Positions 41,215-49,193 of a stretch of DNA of 64,000 nucleotides are shown piece by piece. The stretch covers positions 26,001 through 90,000 of the forward strand of contig NZ_DATCTO010000042.1 of NCBI RefSeq assembly GCF_036567905.1, written 5' to 3'. The DNA comes from Candidatus Binatus sp. Lineage in GTDB: Bacteria > Desulfobacterota > Binatia > Binatales > Binataceae. Under the pieces are notes generated by a model. The model ran no database searches, was not told the origin of the DNA, and saw nothing but the letters and a program-made list of their open reading frames with translations. The translations under genes and the position numbers were made by a program. Positions within the stretch are counted from its first letter, which is position 1; each line of letters starts with the position of its first letter.

Positions 41215-42951
41215 TCACGCGCCCTGAATTATCTTTCGCACCTCGGAATTCGGATCATTGACGACCTGGCTTTCAAGATCGAACACCATCGTGGACCGCT
41301 TGGCGGCATCGTAGGGCGGCCAATGCGGAATTGCGGGACAATCGGGCTTGCCGGTGCGGGCAAACGCGACCCACGCTCCCCCTATCTGCTGCTGCATCCG
41401 CGCGGCTCCGGGGTCCGGACCGGCAAACGCGCGCACCCGGCGGTAGGAATCGAGCATGAACGGAATCTCCATTGTGTGCGGGGTCTTGAATAGCCCGCCT
41501 GCTACCGGAGTTTCCCAAGTCAGATACCACATGTATGCCGGCGCGCCAGCTTGCGCCGCCTTGCGCTCGGCCAGTGTGATCGATCCGCCCATCGCGAACA
41601 TCGAGCTCATTGCAGCAGTGAACAGGTAGGTCGGCGAGTAGTCGGGTCTGATCTTGCGCCATGCCTCGACCAGCGGCTTGCCCATGGGGCCGAGCATCGC
41701 GATGCGCTGTTGGAGGTCGGCTTCGGTCATCTTTCCAAACCACGGCTCGCCCGCAGTGAAGATGGTGACCTCGTCCTTCACGTAGCCGACCAGCACCGGT
41801 ACATCGCGCGACACCGCAGGCGCATCGGGCGTGAACGGATCGCGGGTGATCGCGACACCATCGATGATCGGGATGTAGCCAATACCACCGGGCCGGCGCA
41901 TGCCGGGTACGCGCGGCCCGGCGTTGTTCTTCGCGTCCGCCGCGAAGGCGGCGGCGATGATCGTCTGGGCGGGCATTGCCTGGAGCGACTTGATGTCGCC
42001 GGGCTGGATGCCGAGTTCCCCGAGGAGCGCTTTGGCGGCTGCGGTGGCGGGCTCTCTGCGACCGACTATCAGGCCAGGACCCGACTGAATCGACGCCTTG
42101 TGGAATAGTCCCTTCGCCGAGTCCATCGACATCAGAATCGAGACTTTCGCACCACCGCCCGACTGGCCCATGATGGTTACGTTGCCGGGGTCGCCGCCGA
42201 AATTCGCGATGTTGTCTCTCACCCACTGCAAGGCGAGCACCAAGTCCTGCATGCCGACCGTGCCGGACGATTTGTAGGCATCGCCCATCAGGTCGCCCAG
42301 GTGGAGATAGCCGAAAACGTTGAGGCGATGATTCACGTTGACGGCAACGACGCCGTGATCGCGGGCGAGGTCTTCCATGCAGTAAACCGGCTGACCACCC
42401 GAGCCGTAGGCGAAGATGCCGCCGTGAATCCAGAACATCACGGGCCGCCTCTGGTGGTCGGTCGCAGGCGTCCACAGGTTGAGGAACAGGCAGTCTTCGT
42501 TCTGAATTTTCAGCTCAGACGGAGTTGTGAACACCCGGGCCATCAACATGCCGTAATCGCCGGCCGGAGCCGCGGTCGCGCCCGACGCCATCTGCATCGC
42601 GGGCGCTCCGTAGTCGGAGCAGTCCAGCACCACCTTCGAGGGGGCCGGCCTTTGCGGCGCCGTCCAGCGTAAAGGACCCACCGGCGGGGCGCCGTAGCGG
42701 ATACCCTTGAAGGTGTGCACGCCATCGTTGATCAGGCCCCGCACCGGACCACTGGTCGTGTCGATGATACTGGTGATTTGCGGCAGCTCGATGCTGTCAG
42801 CGTGATGAAGCGCGGTGCTTTGCGCTGTCGGCATAGATTTGTTCTCCTGCGCGAGGCCCACTCTCGTTGCCGCAGTCGCGGCCGCAGCGACCATGAGTCC
42901 CAGAAAGTCGCGCCGGCGCATCTTCGGCGATTTTGTCCGCTCTGGTTTCAT
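41215..42951 (-). CDS. Tat-exported type B carboxylesterase
   Basis: This is an alpha/beta hydrolase of the carboxylesterase/para-nitrobenzyl esterase family, 578 residues. A twin-arginine signal (RRRDFLGLMVAAAATAA, residues 12-28) indicates folded export to the periplasm. Family marks are EDCLFLNLWTP, the nucleophile elbow GQSGGG, and a late His in TPHTMEIPF. The acid residue is probably the Glu in GYVKDEVTIF. The substrate is unknown. It leads a minus-strand group with the oxidoreductase and methyltransferase genes. Confidence 0.92.
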   Translation of the reverse strand: MKPERTKSPKMRRRDFLGLMVAAAATAATRVGLAQENKSMPTAQSTALHHADSIELPQITSIIDTTSGPVRGLINDGVHTFKGIRYGAPPVGPLRWTAPQRPAPSKVVLDCSDYGAPAMQMASGATAAPAGDYGMLMARVFTTPSELKIQNEDCLFLNLWTPATDHQRRPVMFWIHGGIFAYGSGGQPVYCMEDLARDHGVVAVNVNHRLNVFGYLHLGDLMGDAYKSSGTVGMQDLVLALQWVRDNIANFGGDPGNVTIMGQSGGGAKVSILMSMDSAKGLFHKASIQSGPGLIVGRREPATAAAKALLGELGIQPGDIKSLQAMPAQTIIAAAFAADAKNNAGPRVPGMRRPGGIGYIPIIDGVAITRDPFTPDAPAVSRDVPVLVGYVKDEVTIFTAGEPWFGKMTEADLQQRIAMLGPMGKPLVEAWRKIRPDYSPTYLFTAAMSSMFAMGGSITLAERKAAQAGAPAYMWYLTWETPVAGGLFKTPHTMEIPFMLDSYRRVRAFAGPDPGAARMQQQIGGAWVAFARTGKPDCPAIPHWPPYDAAKRSTMVFDLESQVVNDPNSEVRKIIQGA

Positions 42952-43411
42952 CCGAATTTGAGCTTTATGCGAGCATAGCTCAAAAGCGCTTGCGCGGAGA
43001 ATCGAGGAATCGCACCGCGTATTGGCGGTCGAGCGCGATTACAATGCGTTGTTGAAAGCGATCAAAAGTGGGCGAATCAAAGTCGCCGGATGATGGTCAA
43101 GCCGACCGTTGGGGCCGGTGATGAACAGCGCCGTGGCCTACAACGTGGACGTGGAACTCTAAGCTACGTGCTACCAGGCGGGATATTGCTTAGCAGGCGG
43201 TTGAAAAAGTAATTTTCAACGCCTGCTCCCTCTCTCTTGTCTCCCCCAAAGGGGTTTTTTCACTGGTCTCCCCCCTTTGGGGGAGATGTTGTAGGTAAGA
43301 AGACAGTTTTTACGCAGGGTGTTGAATGGTGCGAGACCCGACCTGCCCTTTGATACGAGTTTTTCAACACCCTGTTAGGGCTCGATTCGAACCGGCAACC
43401 GGGTCGATCGG
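42952..43411. other. Gene-free stretch with a possible gene remnant
   Basis: This 460-base gap separates two minus-strand genes. On the plus strand an open frame (about 42970-43094) reads SKALARRIEESHRVLAVERD then YNALLKAIKSGRIKVAG and stops. It has a protein-like composition but no clear start, so it may be the 3' remnant of a lost gene; I cannot name it. The right half is occupied by the MITE-like element described separately. No tRNA or promoter was recognised. Confidence 0.4.
43189..43378. mobile_element. MITE-like element with inverted ends and TTAG flanks
   Basis: The ends are imperfect inverted repeats: CAGGCGGTTGAAAAAGT on the left and, on the opposite strand at the right, CAGGGTGTTGAAAAACT (14 of 17 match). 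Both ends are flanked by TTAG, which looks like a 4-bp target duplication. Inside are three more inverted repeats: CAGGCGGTTGAAAA with TTTTCAACGCCTG, a C-rich hairpin (CTCCCCCAAA with TTTGGGGGAG) and CAGGGTGTTGAA with TTCAACACCCTG. No transposase frame fits, so it would move only with help from an element elsewhere. Confidence 0.6.
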
Positions 43412-44557
43412 TCACTGCGGGGGCTGCGGACGAGTAAACAAGCCGACGTAGCGCGCCACGATCAGGTACTTCTTGAACAAGCGGTTGGTCTGTTCTTCGT
43501 GCGGGCTGATCGTGCTGCGGTCTTCGGGATCAAAGAAGCAGGTGGGATCCTCGGCCATGTAGTCGCCGTTGTGGTAGTACGCCATCGCACGGCATCCGCC
43601 GCATGTGTACTGATACCGGCAGTCGCCGCACTTGCCTTTGAGCTTGCCACGATCGAGCACGTCGGCAAACAGTTGGCTGGAAGCGACCAGCTCGTCCAGC
43701 GGCTTTTCGCGCACGTTGCCGGCCTTGAGCTGATCGAGCAAAACCGGACAGACCGAAACATCGCCTTCCGCGTTGAGCGCCAGCCAGGTCCCGACCCAGC
43801 ATCCGATCGGCGGATTCTGCGGTACCGCGCCATTGGCGGCTCCTCCGGAGACCTGGGCGTGCAACTCCGGCGAGAGGAAGAATGGGGTATAGCTCACGTA
43901 GCCATTGACGTGACTGCGCAACTCGGGATGGAAGTGAGCTTCGAGATCGTTGCGATCGAACGCGAGCTTGGTGAACAGATCGCAGCCCGATCCGCGCGCC
44001 ACGTAAGGCGAGCGGTTGTATGAAATCCGCCGATCGGTCAGATACTTGACGGTCTTGGCGAAGGTCTCGGTATTGTCCTTGGAGATCGTAACGATGACGT
44101 GGCGATCAATCTTGAGCTCCTCGCACAGGGCGAGCACCTCCAAGGTACGATCAGGTTTGGCGTCACGGGTCCACTCGTTGCGCTCGTCAATCGAGTTCAG
44201 CCCGACCGATATTGTTACCTTGCCGTTGGTTGCTTCCTTGATTTCCTGCAGTTTGGTCCGATCGATTACCTCGCCATTGCTGCAAACCTTGCACTGATAC
44301 CCTAGCTCCACCGTAAGCCGGAGAAGCTCCAGGGCATCCTTGCGCAACAAGAACTCGCCACCGCTCCATCCGACAGCTATAACGCCGAGGCGCTTGGCTG
44401 GTAGCAATACCAGTTCGCGAATCTCATCGAAGCTGAGCTCGCTTCGACGTTTGTCTCGAACCTTGTGCGCATCGTTGCTGCCGGTCATGCATAAAGGGCA
44501 TTGCAGATTGCATAAACGAGTAGCTTCGAAGTACAGCGCCGGAAAATTATAACCCAT
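43412..44557 (-). CDS. Radical SAM/SPASM domain protein
   Basis: This iron-sulfur enzyme has 381 residues. The radical SAM cluster motif is C16-x3-C20-x2-C23, and GWSGGEFLLR is the usual GGE motif. The C-terminal SPASM region (about 250-345) holds Cys in GCWVGTWLALNAEGDVSVCP and a CxxC-x5-CxxC series (CGDCRYQYTCGGCRA) with a further Cys in DPTCFF, enough for two extra clusters. SPASM enzymes usually modify peptides or proteins. No precursor peptide or transporter gene was recognised beside it, so the substrate is unknown. Confidence 0.9.
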   Translation of the reverse strand: MGYNFPALYFEATRLCNLQCPLCMTGSNDAHKVRDKRRSELSFDEIRELVLLPAKRLGVIAVGWSGGEFLLRKDALELLRLTVELGYQCKVCSNGEVIDRTKLQEIKEATNGKVTISVGLNSIDERNEWTRDAKPDRTLEVLALCEELKIDRHVIVTISKDNTETFAKTVKYLTDRRISYNRSPYVARGSGCDLFTKLAFDRNDLEAHFHPELRSHVNGYVSYTPFFLSPELHAQVSGGAANGAVPQNPPIGCWVGTWLALNAEGDVSVCPVLLDQLKAGNVREKPLDELVASSQLFADVLDRGKLKGKCGDCRYQYTCGGCRAMAYYHNGDYMAEDPTCFFDPEDRSTISPHEEQTNRLFKKYLIVARYVGLFTRPQPPQ

Positions 44558-44683
44558 GATCTCGCGAAGTTAGCAGCAATTATCGTTCCGTACAACGCGG
44601 GTCTTCCCGCGTGCATCCCTCGGCTGAAATTATTCCGAAACTGGGTCCTTTCGATGCAGGGCTGTTTCCGTTGGAAGCAGCCC

Positions 44684-45265
44684 TCAGGGTTGGAGCAGTG
44701 TCTTGCGCCATTGTCCGCCGCGGCGCAGAAACAATTCGCGCCGATGCAAGCGGAAGGGAGCTTGCACCCAGAATTCGATCCGATTCGGTACTACGCGCAG
44801 TCCGAGCCAGTAATTCGGCCGCACTGGCTCTTTGCCCCTCAATTCCCGTCGGAACTTGGCGACACGCGCGACCAACTCTTCGCGGCTTTTCAGCCGATCG
44901 CTCTGGTGCGAGACGCTGCCCGAAATCCTGCTGTCTATCGGCCGGGTTGCCCAATACTCATCCGCTTCATGTGCCGTCATGCGCTCGACCGAGCCATCGA
45001 TCCTGACCTGCCGTCCTTTCCGCGGCCAATAAAAAGCGAGCGCGGCGCGGGGATTTTGCGCAATTTGCCGGCCCTTGGGACTGCGTATATCTGTGTAGAA
45101 GGAAAACCCTCGCCCATCCGCCTGCTTGAGCAGGACGTAACGCACGCTGGGCATACCGTCACTGCCGCAAGTAGCCAGCGCCATCGCCTCCGGAAGCTTG
45201 GTGTCGGCGGTCACTTCCTCACGAAACCATCGAGTAAATCTCGCGATCGGATCGTCTGCCTTCAT
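44684..45265 (-). CDS. pdxH: Pyridoxamine 5'-phosphate oxidase
   Basis: PdxH uses FMN and oxygen to make pyridoxal 5'-phosphate, the last step of de novo and salvage vitamin B6 synthesis. It has 193 residues, a little shorter than the E. coli enzyme. PSVRYVLLKQADGRGFSFYTD, FYWPRKGRQVRIDGSVER, the SxQS-type SVSHQSDRL and the C-terminal RIEFWVQAPFRLHRRE segments match the family. It stands alone between the radical SAM gene and the S53 protease gene. Confidence 0.92.
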   Translation of the reverse strand: MKADDPIARFTRWFREEVTADTKLPEAMALATCGSDGMPSVRYVLLKQADGRGFSFYTDIRSPKGRQIAQNPRAALAFYWPRKGRQVRIDGSVERMTAHEADEYWATRPIDSRISGSVSHQSDRLKSREELVARVAKFRRELRGKEPVRPNYWLGLRVVPNRIEFWVQAPFRLHRRELFLRRGGQWRKTLLQP

Positions 45266-45440
45266 ATTTTCTCTGTTGGAAGCATTCTTGATGCCATAGC
45301 CCGACCGGCTACAATCAGTTTGATGATTCGTGCGACGGATTGGTCGCCAACTCGCCGCTGCTTGGATATAAAGCGGCGGGCCATTTGACCCGCTGCTTCG
45401 TTGCGCGCGTAGTTAAATCCGGCCCTTCTGTCTACTTCTA

Positions 45441-45488
45441 TTACTTCGGCGCTTTGCCGGTCCCGGACAGCTGGATCGTCTGCGGTAC
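45441..45488 (-). pseudogene. Cut-off C-terminal tail of the S53 protease gene
   Basis: After the TGA that ends the S53 open frame, the same frame continues for fifteen codons, VPQTIQLSGTGKAPK, and then stops at TAA. PQTIxLSGTG is the normal last strand of the Ig-like anchor domain that precedes it. The TGA therefore interrupts what was one reading frame. It may be a real nonsense mutation or a base error. The rest of the gap to pdxH holds nothing I recognise. Confidence 0.75.
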
Positions 45489-48125
45489 TCACGTCTCGTC
45501 GTCGTTGATGATCAACTTTACGCTTTGCGCCCTGGTATCGGTCGGACTGAAGGTCACCGATACCTTGCAGCTCTTTCCCGGCTCCAACAACGGGGGGCAT
45601 TCGCTGGTGGCTGCGAACGGCGCGGCGGCCGACTCACTGGTGATCGATACCGCAATCGCGGATTTCTTGGAGCTGCCGTTCTTGATCGTCACCTTCTTGG
45701 GTTTGCTGACCGAATTGACCCTGGTCGATTTGCCGAAGTTCACGAACTTGGGTGAAATCTTCAGCTTGGCGTCGACAGGTGTCGGCGTCGCAGTCGGTGT
45801 GGGAGTCGCCGTCGCCGTCGCCGTCGCGGTCGGCGTTGCGGTAGCTGTCGCAGTCGCAGTTGGAGTACCGCCTGTGGCCGTCGCCGTCGGTGTCGGCGTC
45901 GCAGTCGGTGTGGGAGTCGCCGTCGGGCTCGCGCCTAATGCCTTCACAAGGTTATACGCATTCACCGTCCCGATTCCGGTGGCAAAGTCCCATCCGGTTG
46001 TAGCTCCGCTTGTGGCTGCATATGCGGGCTGATACGCCGAGTTGGAAGTGGAAAGTACGCCATACGTGCCCGATGGCTTGTAACAATTGTGCTTGCCCGT
46101 GCAGGGCACGTCCATGTCGCCTTGGGTCACGTCGTAGAAAATGCACGAGCTGGCGACACCGTTGCCGAGTGTCGAGTCGCAGGTCGAGCTGCCACTTGCG
46201 CCATACTCGGCTTTGGCCAGCGAGTAGTAGGTGGAATTCGGAAGACCCTGGCTGCTGCCGCTATATTGATTCGCGAGCGCTTGAATCGCGGCCATTATCG
46301 GCGACGAGACCGACGTCCCGCCGAATCCCGCCCACGTAACAGGAGCACCCGAACAGGAGGCTGCGCCGTTGCTCTTTTGGCTCGGATCGGACCAACAGAC
46401 CACGTAGTAATGGCCCCAGAAGCCGTTGGCGGCGAACAGCGACACGTCGGGAATATCCCGCACGCCGTCGCTCGGGTTGCCGAACAAACCGGATTGCCAT
46501 GTCGGTTTCGCGTATCCCTTGCAGCTGCCGCTGACGACACCCCGGGTGGACACCGTTCCAGCAGCGCAGCCGCTCGGGCCGCCGCTGCCCGCGGTGGTAT
46601 TCAGGTAGCCCTCCCCAACGCTCACATCGTTGCAAAAGCCGTTTTTCCCGTAGGTCACTTCGGAGAGGCCGTAGACGAAAGTGGCGATCAACTCGCTGGC
46701 GCATGAGTTGTTCCAGGGAATTTCCGGAATGTAAGAGAGTGTCGAGCCAAAAGTCGTCCCGTTCGTGCCGCTCCAGTAAGTGCTGTTCGTGCCCGCGTAC
46801 GTGTCGCCGAAATCGGTGCCGCCCACCGACACGTTATACGGCGTCGAGGTGTATCCGCTGACTGTTATGCCATGGGTCGCATCGGTCGCGCCGTAGTCGG
46901 TGCTGGCCGCGCCCTCGTCGCCCGATGACACGAACACCGACACTTTTTCGGTAGCCGCCTGCTGATACAGGCCGTAGATGTACGAGTTCTCCCCCGCGCC
47001 GAGCTCCGATTCGGACCCGCCATAGCTGATGCTCACGGTCGCGGGGAGCGGGCCCCCGTTGCTCAGAATGTTTTGCAGGGCGATGAAACCTCCGAAGTTG
47101 GTGCTGTCCGTGCACGAGGCCAGTTCGATCGTAGCGCTGGGAGCCGCGGCGCTCGCCCATTCCACGTCGATGGCTGCCTCGCCGTCGTCGCCGTTGGGAT
47201 TGACGCCCGGGTCGGTACAGCTGGGGCCGCCGCTGCCGGGTGCCGGATGGACCTGCTTGAGAGAGCCGTCGGGGTAAGCGCTTTTAAGACCGAAAGTGGT
47301 GCGGAAGTTGTCCCAGTCGGTGGTGCTGTAAACGTCGCTGTCTTCGACGACTACGATCGTCTGGCCCTGGCCCGAATAACCCTCTGCAAACAGCGGACTC
47401 AAGTTGTAGATGGTGGCCAAGTCAGCGGGCGCCACCAACTGATTACCGCTGCCGGTCGTGTAGTCCGCGCGCGACTGGTTCATCGGACGCGGCATGAAGT
47501 TGTTCAGCGACACGACTCCGACTACGGCTGGCGCCGGCGCGGCCGGAATCCGCGGGTCGCTCATGTTGGCGATGTGCTTCTCACCGTTCGCCTCGAGATT
47601 GTGAATCTCAGTATGGAAGGCCTCGCGCACCTGGCCGGCCGTCCCGGAAAACTCGATCACCACCCGGCTGGGATAGACCAGATTGACGGTGAAGCCGTGC
47701 GATTTGAGCCATCCCGTGATCTTCGCGAGGTCTTGGTCGGCCAGGCCGTAGCGTTCTCCGAACTGCTGCGCCGTGAGCCAGTGATGGAAATTCGGCGAGT
47801 GCGGATCGGTCAACTGATCGATGTAACGATCGAGGGCCTGTTCGCGTTCGGGCGAGCGCCGCAACTGGAGCCACAGGTGCTCCATCGGAAAGCTGTCAGC
47901 GACCGGGCCGCGATCGTTGGCCGCCGTCGCTTCCGGACGCGTATTGCCCGCCAGCGTGACCAGGTTGGTCTCGTTTATCGTCTCGGTGATCAGAGCGCGG
48001 GGTTGCGACACCGCCCCCACAATCTGCTGGTAACCTGGGATCGCCGCGAGGAAAATCGCGCAACACAAGAGGGTTTTCTTCCCGCGAGATGGTCGGGCGC
48101 CCTTGGTTGCAGAAGTAAAAGCCAT
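45489..48125 (-). CDS. S53 family (sedolisin/kumamolisin) secreted protease
   Basis: This is a secreted acid serine protease. It has 878 residues to the first stop. A signal segment (about 18-40) is followed by an activation prodomain (about 75-225, with SPNFHHWLTAQQFGERYGL), then the catalytic domain. Glu and Asp in DDGEAAIDVEW (near 316-320) and Ser in GGTSVSSPIMAA (near 604) make up the Ser-Glu-Asp triad. A Thr/Pro-rich linker (about 732-783) leads to a C-terminal Ig-like domain beginning LKISPKFVNFGKS. The Ig domain is cut one strand short by an in-frame TGA. The catalytic part is whole, so activity may persist. Confidence 0.92.
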   Translation of the reverse strand: MAFTSATKGARPSRGKKTLLCCAIFLAAIPGYQQIVGAVSQPRALITETINETNLVTLAGNTRPEATAANDRGPVADSFPMEHLWLQLRRSPEREQALDRYIDQLTDPHSPNFHHWLTAQQFGERYGLADQDLAKITGWLKSHGFTVNLVYPSRVVIEFSGTAGQVREAFHTEIHNLEANGEKHIANMSDPRIPAAPAPAVVGVVSLNNFMPRPMNQSRADYTTGSGNQLVAPADLATIYNLSPLFAEGYSGQGQTIVVVEDSDVYSTTDWDNFRTTFGLKSAYPDGSLKQVHPAPGSGGPSCTDPGVNPNGDDGEAAIDVEWASAAAPSATIELASCTDSTNFGGFIALQNILSNGGPLPATVSISYGGSESELGAGENSYIYGLYQQAATEKVSVFVSSGDEGAASTDYGATDATHGITVSGYTSTPYNVSVGGTDFGDTYAGTNSTYWSGTNGTTFGSTLSYIPEIPWNNSCASELIATFVYGLSEVTYGKNGFCNDVSVGEGYLNTTAGSGGPSGCAAGTVSTRGVVSGSCKGYAKPTWQSGLFGNPSDGVRDIPDVSLFAANGFWGHYYVVCWSDPSQKSNGAASCSGAPVTWAGFGGTSVSSPIMAAIQALANQYSGSSQGLPNSTYYSLAKAEYGASGSSTCDSTLGNGVASSCIFYDVTQGDMDVPCTGKHNCYKPSGTYGVLSTSNSAYQPAYAATSGATTGWDFATGIGTVNAYNLVKALGASPTATPTPTATPTPTATATGGTPTATATATATPTATATATATPTPTATPTPVDAKLKISPKFVNFGKSTRVNSVSKPKKVTIKNGSSKKSAIAVSITSESAAAPFAATSECPPLLEPGKSCKVSVTFSPTDTRAQSVKLIINDDET
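45778..45935 (-). repeat. Hexamer-type tandem repeat encoding the Pro/Thr/Ala linker
   Basis: GTCGGC/GTCGCC-like six-base units repeat for about 158 bases and encode alternating Thr with Pro or Ala. Two near-identical blocks of about 40 bases (near 45780 and 45892) suggest a recent internal duplication. Such tracts change length easily by slippage. The encoded linker separates the catalytic and Ig-like domains of the S53 protease. Confidence 0.85.
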
Positions 48126-48170
48126 CTCAGCATATAATACGCTTGGCGTTGCAGAAACGGTACGCGGCGA

Positions 48171-49193
48171 CTAAGTGGCTCCCGCTCCTGCCTCGCCGCC
48201 GGCAACTGGCGCGGGCGTCGTCACGAATGCGATCGCGCCCGTCAGACCGCCCACCATCGTCGCCGCAAACCACAGCAGCCCTAGCGCGATCGCGTCCTCT
48301 TTTCGCATTCCGGCCATCCCGAACAGCACCAGGTAGGCTGATTCGCGAATCCCCAACCCATTCAGCGTCAGCGGCAGACTTGCAAACACGTTCGCAATCG
48401 GAACGCAAAGGATAAACAGCGAGAGCGGCACTGCCAGGCCAAGTCCTATCGCCAGAATGTACTGGCACACGGCCAGCCCGATTTGCAGCACAATCGACAG
48501 TGCGATCGCCGGAATCAGCGCCGCGGGATTATGCAGGTACGGCGCGACCAGGCCGCCCGCGCGGCGGATAGATCGTGGCATCAGATGAATCAGGCGCGCG
48601 ACCAGCGGCGATGCGAGAAATCCCGCCATCGCGATCGCACCGACCGCGACCGTCGGCGTGATGACCGAGCGCGGGAGCGGCGCGAAGTTCAGGAACATCG
48701 CCGCGATCGCCGCCAGCCAGAACAGGCTGATCAAGCCCACGGCGCGATCCGCAACTATCGACGCGATCGCCTCGCCCATCCTGCCATGGCGCCGTCCGAG
48801 ATAGACGGATCGCGCCGCATCGCCGCCGAGCAATCCCGGCACGAACAGATTCGTGAACATGCCGACGAATATGTAGGCGAGGAACTCGCGGTAGCGGCCA
48901 TGAACTTTCAGCAGAGCGGCCAGCAGCCGCCATCGATACGCACACATCGCCTGACCTGCGAGGTACAGTGCGATGGCTGCGGCAAAGCAGCCCGGACGCT
49001 CGCGGCCGAGGATTCGAAAAATCGGCCGCGCGTCGTAATGCGCCAACAAGACGGCAACCACCGCCACGCCCAACCCGGCCCGTATCGCAAACGCGCGATA
49101 CGGATGCGCTGGCCGGGCGGCAGATGCAACCGCGGGCGCCGATGCGGCCTGCTCAGTTGAAGGTGATTGGTTCACAGCGGGAGATTCTTTCAC
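48171..49193 (-). CDS. PF03706-type membrane protein (LPG synthase TM/HpnL-like)
   Basis: This integral membrane protein has 340 residues and about eight hydrophobic helices after an Ala/Pro-rich cytosolic lead of 30 residues. YIFVGMFTNLFVPGLLGGDAAR and the C-terminal SLPLTLNGLGIRESAYLVLF are typical of the UPF0104 fold shared by MprF flippase domains, HpnL and AglD-like proteins. Such proteins probably move lipids across the inner membrane. HpnL is a possible identity given the hpn genes ten kilobases away, but membership cannot be decided by eye. It overlaps the ArnT-like gene by 41 bases. Confidence 0.85.
   Translation of the reverse strand: MKESPAVNQSPSTEQAASAPAVASAARPAHPYRAFAIRAGLGVAVVAVLLAHYDARPIFRILGRERPGCFAAAIALYLAGQAMCAYRWRLLAALLKVHGRYREFLAYIFVGMFTNLFVPGLLGGDAARSVYLGRRHGRMGEAIASIVADRAVGLISLFWLAAIAAMFLNFAPLPRSVITPTVAVGAIAMAGFLASPLVARLIHLMPRSIRRAGGLVAPYLHNPAALIPAIALSIVLQIGLAVCQYILAIGLGLAVPLSLFILCVPIANVFASLPLTLNGLGIRESAYLVLFGMAGMRKEDAIALGLLWFAATMVGGLTGAIAFVTTPAPVAGGEAGAGAT

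Noticed and set aside
43380..43404. tRNA T-arm-like sequence (GGTTCGAATC on the minus strand)
   Set aside because: The flanking stem bases do not pair and the rest of a cloverleaf would fall inside the radical SAM gene.
44558..44683. Precursor peptide gene for the radical SAM enzyme
   Set aside because: No short frame with a ribosome binding site and a leader-core composition was found on either strand.
45489..45491. TGA in the S53 gene read as selenocysteine
   Set aside because: No hairpin typical of a SECIS element was seen just after it, and the site is a structural strand with no redox role.
48133..48139. TATAAT/TATTAT box near the S53 start as a promoter
   Set aside because: On the minus strand it lies only about ten bases before the ATG and has no fitting -35 box; on the plus strand no gene follows.
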